From Clytia hemisphaerica (lineage: Eukaryota; Cnidaria; Hydrozoa; Leptothecata; Clytiidae), in NCBI GenBank assembly GCA_902728285.1, contig CACVBU010000292.1, forward strand, positions 3,104,770-3,168,769: DNA of 64,000 nt, read 5' to 3'. Made by a program: the position numbers and the translations under genes. Numbering within the stretch: position 1 is the first letter of the stretch; each line of letters begins with the position of its first letter. Shown here piece after piece: positions 10,001-22,100 of the stretch. A model generated the notes under the pieces. That model did not search any database. It worked only from the letters and a program-made list of their open reading frames with translations, and was not told where the DNA came from.

Positions 10001-12400
10001 TATAGGAAATGTAAAACTTTGCCAATTTTTTTGCGAAGCGAATATACATGAGCGAAGCAGTTTTGCTATCGTGTATATGTACCTTTAAATCTCACCTACG
10101 CTGGGGAGCGCAAATGAAAAAATACTATATATATTCAATCTTTCAACCGCAGAAATGATTGAGAAAGCCGTCCGCCCTTCCTTAGATCAAACCTAGAATC
10201 GCGGCGGAGAGACCTGGAATTACGGATGGTTAAATTCGTTTTTTTCAAAAAGTGTCGCCTCGTGCGTTTAGATATACCAATTCTTGAAAGCTACGGAGAT
10301 AATACACGTGGTTACCGGTACTATATAAGCCTTGTTTTTATCTCCTTAAGGTTTAAATTAGGAAATCTAAAGAAGAGATCGGAAAATCAGCGCGGGCTGG
10401 AAGCGTTCAAGGAGCGTTCAAATGGCGCTCATTTTTCAAGAAGTCATTGCATTGACTCGAGCAAAGACTTTCGAAGGGCTTTCGAACTTTTCCAAATTCG
10501 AATGTTGACTAAAAACAACAAACAAACATTTATTGTTGCTGATTGTTGTTTTGAAAAAGAGAAATTGGTGTTTTGAAAAGAGATGGTGCTTGATGAAAAG
10601 AAACGAAGAAAGCAGGTGAACTTGCGGAATGAGAAGAAAGAAGATGGAATTTTTATTCTTTCATCGACAGGCAAGGCTTAACAGAGTTGTTTCTTCATTG
10701 CAAGAAGAGGATCTAAGCTGAAGAAATGAGCTGTATACGTATGGTGGGAAAGCCATTCCTTTTGGTTTAGATTGAATCTTGGTAGTATGTTGAAGTGAGC
10801 ATCACTGGACTTTTTGTATGTTTTGAATTGATGGGAACAAAAATATTTTGCGCTTTTGGATATGGCTAACCTGGAAGAATTTATTCCTCCTCTTATTCAG
10901 TGGAAGGAGAAATGTTTATTTGTCGTTGTTTATGAAATTCTGGCTTGACCGACCCTCGATGATGTGGGATCTTTGGTTGTTTGTTTTTTATGAATACGCA
11001 TCGATGCACGATGGTCAGAGATATAGAACATTGACATGTGACTGTATTATAAAGGATTTTATTGTTGGTAATGGTAATTAATGGTAATGACTTGTAAAAT
11101 GTCGAAATAAAACGACAAAACATGACATTATGTTTATGGATGCATTTAACTGTTTTAAATTCCTGTGCTACAGCCGAAAAAAAATCACAGATTTTTTACT
11201 TTTTATGTGAAGAGTTTGCTCCTGTTTGTCAACAACTCGAGTAAGAGGGTAAAAGACTGCCAAGTACTTGCCTCCAGCAAACTTAAGATAGAGTTTCCCA
11301 ACTTTGAAAAAAATCACAGGCCAGTAAAATATTTAAAGATTTTGCTTAGTAGAATCGTTGAAGAATACTTTCTATATCTCAGTTTTTTTTATCTGGTTTT
11401 TCTTTATTTTTATCTCAGGATTTTACAGCGCTAATAGTTTAGATATAATTTTAGAACTTTGTTAAATTTTTCAGAATTTACGATGCAATGATACAATATT
11501 CCTAATTAATAGGGTTATTGAATTTTGAAACTACATAAGTCAACTTATTTCTATTAAATTCTAGTCTTGAAATCCTCTGTATTTCACATCCCTGTCTCCA
11601 TAAACCGAGTGATGTTTAAAGTTTCTTTAACTTTTTTTGATTCTCTGGGCTCTTTGCAAGGAAGACCTTTTGAAGAGGCTAGAGAGGTATTTTCCCTCCC
11701 GGGACGAAATTTTTGCCAAGTTTTCCAGCGGGTCAATGACACAGGGGTGTTTATGTTAGGAAAAAAGTTGTCGAATGTTATTTTTATTCGAACGTCCGAA
11801 ATTTAAAATTAGAAAGATTCGAAAGTTCGATTTTGAACGCAAGGAGTTTGAAACCGGAAGTAAAACGAGTCTAAAACAAAAACTAAGAAATAAAAATATT
11901 CCGCTCAGGGCGGACAAATGATTATTGAACTTTTCACAACGATTCATGAAAGAAATCATATAATTTTCCTCAAATCCGTAGAAGTAAACGTCGTAAGTTT
12001 GTACACCTGAAGTGTTTGAGTGTAAAGAGGCTCGGTCTTCCTGAACCTGAGAACCTGAGCAGTTGTCGGGGTTTCGCGGGGTTTACATTTACGAATTGAT
12101 TATGAATCTATTTTAACTTGCAATTTCTAGTGTGTGACCCTATAAATATTTTGCTTGCAACTTGCGAATGGAGTGACTTGCCTGGATCGCTTCGCAATTC
12201 TTATACATATACACTAGTATGAGATAACGTAAAAAACTTCCTTCGTCATTGCTGTGTCATTGCAAGGGACTTTCTTATACACAGGAGAAGCTAGAATGAA
12301 TCTTTATTCTACAAAAGTGCGAATCTTAGTTAAGTCATCATGTGGCTAAAGTAGATGACGACATGTGAAGTATTACTGCCGGCCAAATTCAATTCAGAGT
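10001..12400. other. Gene-free stretch
   Basis: No exon could be supported on either strand. GCGAAGCG near 10033 and its complement CGCTTCGC near 12188, each close to a TATACATATACAC-like run, hint at the ends of an old inverted-repeat element, but the match is too short to call. Open frames of 76-116 codons have no recognisable content. Confidence 0.35.
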
Positions 12401-12985
12401 TTACACCATTGAGATTCCGAGGCGAAACTCTAACCCTTCTCAGGCAAGAGAAATTGAAGCTACTTATTTCCCATCCAAAACGCGTCGTAATCGTGACGAC
12501 GGATTGTATCTAACGGTTCCTTTGTTTTGGTGGACTACATTTTTTAAAATCTAGCGATAGATTTTAGTTTCGATCCGGCGTTTGTGTAAAAACTACGCGC
12601 GGGCGTTCTAGATGGGAAATAAGTGGCTTCATTTCCCATCCAGGAGTCTCGCCTCTATCCCTTCGGGCTTGAAACTCAATGGTTTATACCATTGAGTTTC
12701 AAGCCCGAAGGGCTAGAGGTCAATCTCTAACCTTTCTAAGAAAAACTGAAGCCTTAAAATATGCGCCGTATTTTTTATGACGGATTGAATCTAGCAATTC
12801 TTTTGTTTTCGAGTGATATATTTTTCAAAATGAAGCGGTAAATTTTAGTTTCAATCTGTCATTTGTGTAAAAACTAGGCGGGTCGCTCAAGAGGCCGCGC
12901 AACTTTGGTAGGATTTGTTGGCTTCAAATCCTACCAAGGAGATTGACCTCTAGCCCTACGGGCTTGAAACTCAATGATTTATACC
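12401..12985. repeat. Two head-to-head inverted-repeat elements
   Basis: Two related units of about 290 bp (12401-12685 and 12686-12985) share termini of the form TATACCATTGAGTTTCAAGC followed by CCGAAGGGCTAGAGG. Where they meet, 12652-12719 forms a near-perfect palindrome with about 32-bp arms around TTAT. The first unit also has an inner inverted repeat (AAATAAGT/ATTTCCCATCC). No coding capacity. Confidence 0.75.
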
Positions 12986-13900
12986 ACCTCCTTGGTTATG
13001 TTCAGCGTAGACTAGAGTCTTTGCTTTTCGGTAATCTTTGATGACGCTGAGTCCATTGAAGTAGACTAGTAGTACTTGACGAGGCTGCCATTTTGAAAGA
13101 AAAACACCCAAATTCCGAATAACAATGAGTTGAAAATGTACCTTACATCAGGGAAGACATTTTAGCAGAATAAAAATTTGGCGGACTTTGCCTAATCCGT
13201 CAAATTAAGTTCGGGCAAACATTAATTTTTCCACCATCCGTAAAATTAAAATCTTCTCATATTTCGTTTGATTTATCACTCTCTTGGCCCTAAACAGATA
13301 AACAGTCCACCAAATTAAATTCCCTCTGAAAATCTTATTGCACCATCCGCCACGTTAAATTCCTGCAAAAATTTCTTCCCTTAAGGTAATTAAGAATGAG
13401 AAACAAACATCAATAACAGATTTGCAATACTCTAATTGCAAATAAAAAATTGCTTCATCCTGTTGTTTAACCTCCAAAAACAACTAAAATCATATCAAAA
13501 GCATATTACCATGTACTACCGTGGCACGGAATCGCGTAAGTCACGTTATCCAATGAGTTTAGATAAAATGTCGGTAGTTATTCTACTGCAAAATAATTAA
13601 TCTTACCAAAACTTATATTGGCTACAAGTAATTTTGGGGAATTCGCCAATTTTGGTGCTGTTTGGCGGATTTATTTTGGCGAACGATCCATTTTTGTTCA
13701 ATATTTTAGCTGCAAAAAGAGGGAAAAAGGGTTTTTAGGAGAAATAGAAGAAAAAAATTGAATTTGACGAATGACCTATAAATTTAAATTTGGCGAAAAG
13801 AAACTTTGGCGAATTTGGCGAAATGGAGTACAATCACGTGGTACAATATAGAATTTTTTTCCGAGATCTAAATATATGCCGTTTCCATGACAACAAGTGG
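12986..13900. other. AT-rich stretch with GGCGAA words
   Basis: Scattered repeats of TTTGGCGAA and AATCCGTCAAATTAA suggest a degraded element; no gene. Confidence 0.35.
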
Positions 13901-14277
13901 AAAAAGACCGTCATATCATAAAATGACGCCCAGTCGTTCCAGTCACTTGTGACGATTTTTTTCTCGCTGGATCGTCTTGTCCATTAAAATCGCTATTTAA
14001 AAATCCCTGGGCCAAAAATGTTGTGCAGGTTTTTCGCAGTCAAATTCAAGCTGGAAAAAGACCGTCCGGGGGTAGCGAAAAATCAATAAAATTTGCCTTG
14101 TCCGGGGGGTAAATTTGCTCTGTCTGGGGGTAATTTGGGTTGTATTTTTAAATAGCGATTTTAATGGACAAGACGATTCAGCGAAAAAAAATCGTCACAA
14201 GTGACTGGAACGACTGGGCGTCATTTTATGATATGATGGTCTTTTTCCAGCTTGAATTTGACTGCGAAAAACCTGCA
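13901..14277. repeat. Hairpin element with 103-bp arms
   Basis: 13901-14003 and 14144-14246 are inverted copies (markers GACGCCCAGTCGTTCCAG and TCGTCTTGTCCATTAAAATC). A second inverted pair, 14025-14064 and 14241-14277 (marker TTTTTCGCAGTCAAATTCAAG), overlaps the outer end. The loop carries the GTCCGGGGG/GTCTGGGGG repeat found again at 14638-14780. Confidence 0.8.
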
Positions 14278-14634
14278 TTCACGTGGATTTTATTAAATGA
14301 GCTAATTTTAGAAAGGAAATAAAGACGACTAGTGGGTTTATGATTGTTTAAAAGTCAAAAAGTTTCAGGGGGCTAAAAATATATTCATTGAGCTATCAGG
14401 AAAAAACGCCAAGGACGTCAACACCCCATGATAAAATAGGATTAATTAATTTTGGCGAGCAGTAAAAATTCCTAAGAAATTTTTAATCACTTGGCGAATG
14501 ATATTTCTATATATACATTACAGCAGCTGACCCCGAGAATGTAGGTTTCTCATTTTTAAGCACTGTAGCCTTAACGATAGTTCAACTTAATGAAAAGTTG
14601 TTTCAGATACTGTTACATATTACTATATTGATAT

Positions 14635-14790
14635 ATTGTCCGGGGGTTAGCAAAAAATCAATAAAATTTGCCTTGTCCGGGGGGTAAATTTGCTCTGTCT
14701 GGGGGTAATTTGGGACTGATGCTTGTCCCCCCGGAAAAAAAACCCGTTGTCCGGGGGGGGGGGGGCAAAAGTCACTTTGTCCGGGGGGTA
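14635..14790. repeat. G-rich repeat copy
   Basis: TTGTCCGGGGG, AATAAAATTTGCCTTG and TCTGTCTGGGGGTAATTTGGG repeat the block at 14067-14140, followed by a run of 12 or more G. A proline-rich open frame on the minus strand is an artefact of the G runs. Confidence 0.7.
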
Positions 14791-15065
14791 AATCATTGAA
14801 AATTGTTATAACCTCCACCCCCCATAATCCATTTTTTTCTGGGAAAGCCCATTCTGGGGGTTATAACGAAAATGGGAGTCAACTTCAAGGACCAAAACAA
14901 TTAGCCTATCTATCAAAAGTAATGAAACTAACCCCTGAGAAAGGATTTTGGGAGTTCAAAATTTCGTTGAAAACATTCAATGTTTTCTAAAATGCAAATC
15001 TACATCTTTCAGGTCTGATTCAAAATTCACCTACATTCTCGGGGTCAGGTGCTGTAGTAAATATG

Positions 15066-15266
15066 GAAATATGACTTTTCTATATTTCCAAAGTTTAGGA
15101 AAAATCAAATTTCATGATATTTCAGAATCTGAAATTCATTGAAATATCATATTTTCAAAATATTTCGAACTTTTGGAAATATTTTGAAAATATGATGTTT
15201 CAATCCTGGAAATATCATGAAATTTGATTTTTCCCAAACAGGAAAATATAGAAAAGTCATATTTTC
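15066..15266. repeat. 200-bp imperfect palindrome
   Basis: The two halves are inverted copies centred near 15167. Markers are GAAATATGACTTTTCTATAT on the left and ATATAGAAAAGTCATATTTTC on the right. The transcript of either strand would fold into one long hairpin. Confidence 0.75.
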
Positions 15267-16960
15267 ACATTTTCAAGGATTGGAAATCTCTTATTTCGCC
15301 CAGTGTTTGGTGAGGAACTTAATTTGGCAAGTCAGCGCAATTATCCATAATTTTTATCTTCAAACAATCCATAGGCAAAATTGTAGCATTAGTTGAGAAA
15401 CTCACCCCAAGCCTTAAAAATTAAGGTTATTGACGATATGAAACGTGTGTCAAATTTCAGTCTAATCCGACCATTTTTCATCTCCTCCTGGAGATGCCCA
15501 AAAGATTAACCTTGTTTCGTCTTATGGCACAAAGATCAAATCTTTCAATAAAATTCAAGGTCATGTCAAGTTCAAGTCAAAGGCCACAACGATCATTTTT
15601 TATTTGTCTCCAGGATGCCTACATTCTAACGTGTCAAAATTGGGCTTTCAGAGAACAGGGTTGAACTGAATCTAAATCGAAAATATTGTTTTATCGAGCA
15701 ATAGTTTTCTTGTTTTCTTAAATATTTCAGGTGGTGACTACCTCATGGTGTAAATTCTATTTACATTCGAAAATAAATAAAAATGGCATATTTACAAAAA
15801 ATTAAACTTTCTAGTTAAATGAATATATCAACGATTCTTAACGCAATTAAGAAGGTTTCTGGGATAAATCGAAGTGTTATTGAGTAACAAAATTTTAATA
15901 TAAAAAATGGCTTTTATTCATTGTAAATTCTATTCCGCATTTGTTCGGATACACTACAATATAATTTATAAAATTATGGATGAAATTTTATTAAAAGTTG
16001 AAAATGGGAAAATCAGACATAATTTATCATGGTGCGTAGAGAGAGATTTCAGACAAGTGACGATAGCCTCTGTGAAAGGTCTTTCAACCGTATAGTAAAG
16101 TATAGTATGTGATTGCGGAAAAAGAACAACGTGTTACAAAATATCATGATAACCAACAACAATACTTCAACACTTCGATCGCATACAAAATCACGATATA
16201 AAGAATGATATTGACTAGTTTGCTATTTCGTATGACAATGATGAAGAGATAGAAAGAATAACAGCCCGTTTTGAGTGGAATTGAGGCTACCACCAACCAC
16301 AAACCACTATTAACACCAGTAATGGCGAGATCGGTTATTCTATCACATTTAAAGGTTTTCTACGGGAATAAAAGAAGCTTATTTTAGATAGTGTCTTCAT
16401 GCTGAGTCAGATAAATTAAAGCTACTTTTTTACGCAACAATATCCTGCAAACAAGTGAAAGATCAAAAGTTGTTTCGAGATGTGAACTCATATTCTATTG
16501 CTTTTGTAAACAAAAAAAAAGCAGAATTGATTTCGAGCAAATTTACAGTCGAATGTTTTGATTTTAATAGAAGACGTTCTATTTATTATAAACATAAAAA
16601 CATTCGAAAGAGTACCAGTAAAAGTCCTTTTGTTTGAGGAATGTATTTTCATTCAGTATTTCCATTTTTTCAAAACCTTTTTCTAACCTTGTCGCACTTG
16701 TTTTTACTACATCAGCATCATCAGACCTTTCAATCAAAACAAAACCTTTAACCATCTCATGTAGCGTGGAAACCTGTTAACGTTTTTCTTGCTTCGAATA
16801 CTCCAAATGATTGCACCGGCGATGAGCCGTGGTGAGAGAAACAATGTCCGAACACATCAAGAACCAACAAGAAGATGCGAAAGGAGAAAAGGTTTATGAA
16901 GGAACGAACACACCTTCCACTCTCGCGTAACTTGGGCCCTTGCATAGAGATAAGTGAGTA
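15267..16960. other. Gene-free stretch
   Basis: AT-rich sequence; short open frames at 15907-16095 and 16455-16637 have no recognisable content. No repeat boundary was found. Confidence 0.35.
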
Positions 16961-17665
16961 GTGAGTGAATTGAGCAGCTGCGCTGAAAATCCAACAAAAT
17001 GGCGAATTCTAATGAAAAATCCAACAAAAAATGGACCCGGTACCGACGAAAATGGCTTCATAAATGAAATAATACGGGACAACGTAGAAAATGCCAAGAT
17101 TCGTCCATTATGCATGCACCAAGCTTCCTGCTCACCAAATACAGATTTGCCTAAGTACAAGCCTAAGTACAACGCAAGGAGATTATAATGTGTCAAATGC
17201 GTTACAGTAACACCGATTTTATTGGAGAAGCTAGAGAAGATCGAAACAAGGAAGCAAAGAGTAACAAACAACAAAGCAAAAAATACTGAAGATAAAGATA
17301 TACAAGGATTCCAATCTGTTACCACAAGATAAGATAGTTTGGAGGAGAAGATCGAGAAATTAATTAACAAAGAAGACGTTGCTAAAGGAACAAAACAAGT
17401 GTCGTACGCAGACGTTGATAGAGATGCATTGACTAAACAAGAGGTGACCATCAAGAACTTTCTTAAAGAAGAAAAGGAAGAAGAACGCTGGATTAACGCA
17501 AGAAGGTGCGGCAACATTGTGCATAACTCGGGTGAAAATAAACATGAACACAAAGAACAAACAACGAAAGGGAGACAAAGATTACGTCAAATGAATTGTG
17601 AGAAATCAAATGGGATTGAATATAAACATCGTCTCTGCAGAATGAATAGGTGTACGAAAAGATGA
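16961..17665 (+). pseudogene. LINE ORF1-like relic (coiled-coil / RRM type)
   Basis: Plus-strand frames 16961-17188 and 17339-17665, broken by stops, read as a Lys/Glu-rich coiled coil followed by KEEKEEERWINARRCGNIV. That is the linker and first strand pattern of LINE ORF1 nucleic-acid-binding proteins. The long minus-strand frame over the same bases (16894-17553) is its antisense shadow. The assignment rests on pattern only. Confidence 0.5.
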
Positions 17666-17716
17666 AAAAATGTTCATAACAAAAATATGGCGACCATTAA
17701 AAGTCATTTTTGAAGA

Positions 17717-18336
17717 GTGAAGAAGAAAAATAACATCATGACATCGGATTTCTCGAATAAGAAGCGTGAAACCATGAAAGAATGGCACCGAAAAGTAAAA
17801 GAGAAAGCAAAATCCGTTTTTCATGCAGCAATTGCGGCTCTTAAATTAGAGTCTGCTGCTACCCACTATAAAACCTTGATATCTTTGTTGAATTCTTGTG
17901 GAGCAAGAGTAGGAAACATAGGACATTATAGAAAGCGTGATCTCTACAGAATCGAAAATCCTCCACTTGCTAGTAAAGATGCAACTTTCTAAAAACTCAT
18001 CGTGAGGGTTGTCAGAATCTCGTTGACTTTTGTGATATTTGCAAAATATTGCAGACTACTGAAAAAAGCATTCGTCCAATGATTAGGAACATTTGGACAA
18101 TTTTACGGATCGTTCTTACAAGTGTGGCTACGTCTGTCACACCAAACCGAACTTTCTCTTCACAAAGAAGGATCAAAACATGTTTGAGTCCAAGTATATG
18201 TATGTCAATGACGCTACAACTTTTTGTTGAATCAATTTGCTTCCTCATATTATCGGTAGAAGTGGCTCGATGTTTCACTGAATGTCAGGAGAAACGCCAA
18301 AGTGAGTTTGGAACATTCAGGGAAAGGGATTTGTAG
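17717..18336 (+). pseudogene. hAT-type transposase relic
   Basis: 17717-17992 contains HAAIAALKLESAATHY and GARVGNIGHYRK, resembling hAT-derived ZNF862-like proteins. 18049-18336 contains NIWTILRIVLTSVATSVTP and RTFSSQRRIKTCL, the pattern of the hAT C-terminal dimerisation domain (usual form: IxLTLPVTSASAERSFSxLxxIKTxLRS). The catalytic middle is missing and the two parts are out of frame, so the copy is dead. The two parts may come from different hAT elements. Confidence 0.6.
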
Positions 18337-19283
18337 AAAACTCAAAATTTGCCCATAAGGAAATAAGGATCTGGGATTTATTTTATGTATTATATTTAGA
18401 ACATTTATCCGAACCGAAAAAGAAAATCATTGTATAATTATTGTACTAATAATACCGGGTGACCCATGAAAAAGTAAAAGAGTTCGGAGGGTAACTGTGT
18501 CCGAAAAAAAATGAATTTTAACTAAATTCTCTTTTTGTGGTAAAGAGGAAAGACAAACTTAAATTTTGATGTATCATTTTTTAATTTTGGAAAAGTATTT
18601 ATCGAGATATGGGAGTATAAAGTCATCAGTTATTATAAAAAAGAAAAGTCAAAAAACGTCAAAAAAGACAGTATCAAATTTGTATCAGAACAAACATATC
18701 TTTCCTTTGATAATTTGCTATTTCTTTGTCTTAAAGGGACATTTAAAAGAAGTAAAATGTAAACATTGCGCGAACCACGTGTCATTAAAGAGAACAATTA
18801 AAATCACGTGTCCAAAACAAACTTGTAAAACAATTGAACAATCAAAATTTGATTTTTTATTTTGACATGTGACATTTGTTTTGATTTTGTGCCCGCTGCA
18901 TACAGTTTGTTTACAAATTTTGCAAGTACTGTTATGTCCCCAGATGTCCCTTTAAAAGTTTCGTTAAGAAAAAATTAGTAATATCGAATTTTGGACAATT
19001 CCTGAATCGTCCTTTTGGGAATAAATAAAAAGTACCAAAAGTAGCAAAAAGAATTTTCAAAATGCCTTGTTTGATGTTAATTTTATTTTGTGGATGGCAA
19101 TTGAGTCGATCGCTAAAGGGTTGTTCACGGTGATGTGTAAAAAGTGATGTGTAAGTGATCGCATTATTGGCTTATCATCGTCATCATTCGATCTAAGTCG
19201 GGTCGTGAACTGTGGAGAGAGGGTTTTTGTTTGTTTTCCACAAAATAAATATTTGTAAGAGCGTTGAAAGAAAACTTTCAGAG
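18337..19283. other. Gene-free stretch
   Basis: AT-rich; an open frame at 18566-18865 has no recognisable content. Confidence 0.35.
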
Positions 19284-20090
19284 ATGGCTCAGCTAAGCAA
19301 AAATCAACGTGTATGGATTTGTCTGGAATACGCCAGAACAAATAACAATTCCGAGGTAATTAGGCGATGGCGTCGTCATTGGCCTAATATTCTACCTCCA
19401 ACAATTCGAACTATCATGAAGGCTTACAATAAACTTTTAACAGAGGGCACCTGTTTGAACCTAAATAAAGGAAGAAGTAGTCCTAGACATACAGTAACTA
19501 CACCAGCAAACATTCAACTTGGTAGAAACTCGCTAATTGCAAATGGTCGAAGATCCTTAAGGAGGAATGGTCTTCGTTTGACTCGTTCTACATTTTTACG
19601 AATCGCAAAAACCATTGCAACCGACTTATCAACACCATTGCTGCAAATCCTGGCTTCCTTGACAATGTCATTTTTTCAGACGAAGCCATCCATCTTTAGT
19701 CTAAATTCACAGGTCGACACCAAGAACGTCATTAAATACAGTCAACATGGAAATGGGCATCCCGAAGACCATTTCGTTGAGTTCAAGTCAAGTGATGGTT
19801 TTGTTGGGTTTGACTTGTAATGGCACTATTTTTGGACCACATTTTGTTCGCGGCAAGCTGAATACACAGGAGTATTATGCGGATCGTAAGGTACAACGCC
19901 ATTCAGCGAGAATTCAGAAGAAATGGCATTAATCGTCAACAGATGTGGTGACAGCAGGATGGAGCCTCCGCTCATACTAGCAACGCGTCTATAAGATATC
20001 TCCATGGACAGTTCCCACGAAAGCTCATGAGCAAAAATGGAGACTGGAATTGGCCACCAAGATCCCCAGACTTGACGATCTGTGATTTTA
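19284..20090 (+). pseudogene. IS630/Tc1-mariner-type transposase relic
   Basis: The ATG at 19284 opens MAQLSKNQRVWICLEYARTN, an N-terminal helix-turn-helix segment, followed by LTEGTCLNLNKGRS. Catalytic-domain pieces follow in three frames: NVIFSDEA near 19660 (first Asp), IFSLNSQVDTKNVIKYS, GTIFGPHFVRGKLNTQEYY, QQDGASAHTSNA near 19955 (second Asp) and WPPRSPDLTICDF near 20060 (third Asp). About 40 residues before the first Asp are deleted, there is an in-frame TGA before QQDG, and frames shift at least twice. No terminal inverted repeats were identified. Confidence 0.8.
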
Positions 20091-20124
20091 TCAAAATATG
20101 ATCAAATTTTTAGTCAAGGTTTAG

Positions 20125-20375
20125 TGTACACCATCACGTGCTTGTTCTTACCTCGACCCGGAGCAAAGGTCCTGTGATCTGTTGTTAGAAACATTTGAAC
20201 CGAACATCAAAGCTAACAGTTATAAAATGAGGGAACTTTTTAACAAGACCTATTTTTCATAAGCTGCTAGCTGACTTAGCCTCAAAGATATATTCAATCT
20301 TCTATGTACACCATCAACTGTCTGCTCGATCCTTGACCCAGATCAAGTGTTCTGAGATCTGTTACTGCGGTTTAA
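20125..20375. repeat. Two diverged direct repeats
   Basis: GTGTACACCATCACGTG...CTCGACCCGGAGCAAAGGTC with TGTGATCTGTT (20123-20185) recurs as ATGTACACCATCAACTG...CTTGACCCAGATCAAGTG with TGAGATCTGTT (about 20304-20364). Confidence 0.5.
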
Positions 20376-21345
20376 TTTCAGTCAGTTGATTTCAATATAA
20401 TCTGTTTTTTAATTTAAATGTAAAATATATTAAAATCTCGATATATCATGACTTGGTAGATTGGAATTATCAATAGCAACGATGAGAAAATGCTACTGAC
20501 ACCAACATTATTTGAAATATCTTAAAATTTTGACAATGTATTACTCAGACAGACTAAGCTCAGACAACAAACTTAAATTGTGAGGGTTATTGCATCATGA
20601 CATATGAATAAATTTTGAAATATTTCCCAACCGTAAAATTGTGATACGTTATTTGCAGAAAGTGGACTAAAATATATAGTGTATGTTATGTTATGCCTGG
20701 GTTATTGACTAAATAAATGCCATCTGTCATCTCATGGACAGAATCTCAGATTTACAAAAATTATGTACATTCAATTTGCTTAAAATTTTGATAAGATAAG
20801 ACAAAACCAAATTTATATACAGTTGAGGCAAGAACTGATATAAACGACAAAGAAAAGGAGAAGATGTTCATATCATATCAGACCTTTGATATTTATGTAT
20901 AAATGTGAAATGTGAAATCCCTCGTAGAATCAGCGAAATATCTTTTGAAAATTTGTTCTGACTGAAAGGTTTTGTTAAGATGTTTTATAGAGGAGTATTT
21001 CGGCAGACAGCGAAGCATCTCTGGTTTCAACAAGTCGCCAAATCTTTTTCAGTTCAGGTACAATGCAAATGCTCTTCGTGTGCATAACGTCATATTGTTC
21101 CTACTAAAACAGGCAAGACTAGAGGGGCCCACATGAAAACAAAAAGAATTCATTCATGGACATTCATTTGTAAAAAATTGTTCATAAACTGACAATGAAA
21201 GTCAAGGGTAGGGGTAGGGTGTTGACAAAGTAGGACTCCCTCAAGTGTTATGTTTATTTGAACTCATAAAATTCTTTATCTTTATTAATTTTTTTTTGAT
21301 GTACTAATCTGTTACTTTCTTTAAGTGAAAAATGCTTGAAATGTC
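20376..21345. other. Gene-free stretch
   Basis: AT-rich, no exon, RNA or element ends recognised. Confidence 0.35.
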
Positions 21346-22100
21346 GTACAAAGACGACGCATTTGAGACAGAATCGGCTGGAAATGATGCCAAGCATATA
21401 TTGGATGAAAAGCAGTAAGCAAATAGGGAAAGAAAGCGTAATCGCAGACATAGACAGAATGCAAAAAATAGGGAACGCAAATTAAAAATGGACAAACTAT
21501 TAATAGAAAATGCAATGCAAAAAGAGAAAGTCAAAGACAACTCCCAAGGACAAGCAACGCTTCTTCCTTGAAAACCTCAAGTTGAAACATCCCGACATTG
21601 ATAAACTATATTATTTTTGTGATGGGTGTGGTGGTCAGTATAAGAACTACAAAAAACTTCATGAACTTATGCATGCATGAGCATGATTTTAACATTCAGG
21701 CTGAAGAATGGGTATTTTTTGCCACAACCTATGGCAAATCACCATGTGATGGCATAGGAGGCGCTGTCAAAAGACACGTTGCCAGGAGAAGCCTTCAAAG
21801 TCCTATAATAACAGATTCTTGATTATAAATCGATGCTGGAGCTTTGTGTGAAAGAAATGAATTCAATTAAATTTTTCGACATTAATAAGGAAGAAATGAT
21901 TAAAGTGAGATCAGGCCTTGAACTGAGGTACAGGAATGGAGACACTGTCCCCGGGACGAGGGCAAGTCATCATTCTATACCTTTATCCTCAACAAAAATT
22001 GCTCATAAGCTGACCAGTGAAGATGAAGCATACCTTGATGTTCACACTTTCAATATGCCAACCATTTTCAGGATAACTGATTTGACTACATCTACATAAT
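21346..22100 (+). pseudogene. Conserved transposon-associated protein, copy 1 (broken)
   Basis: Plus-strand pieces read IDKLYYFCDGCGGQYKNYKNF, NLCMHEHDFNIQAEEWVFFA, TTYGKSPCDGIGG, VKRHVARRSLQ and then LELCVKEMNSIKFFDINKEEM and DTVPGTRASHH. I know this pattern (FxDGxxxQYKN, ATSHGKSPCDGIGG, VKRxxARxSLQ) as an unnamed multi-copy protein of invertebrate genomes, probably transposon-derived. The frame is broken by a stop near 21418, a shift near 21560-21600 and a stop at about 21820. A second copy lies at 57007-57704. The superfamily is not known to me. Confidence 0.6.

Noticed and set aside
14603..14818. Proline-rich 71-codon frame on the minus strand
   Set aside because: Produced by G runs in a repeat that is also present at 14067-14140.
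16894..17553. 219-codon frame on the minus strand, the longest in the window
   Set aside because: It is Ser/Phe/Leu-rich with no domain and is antisense to the Lys/Glu-rich LINE ORF1 relic on the plus strand.
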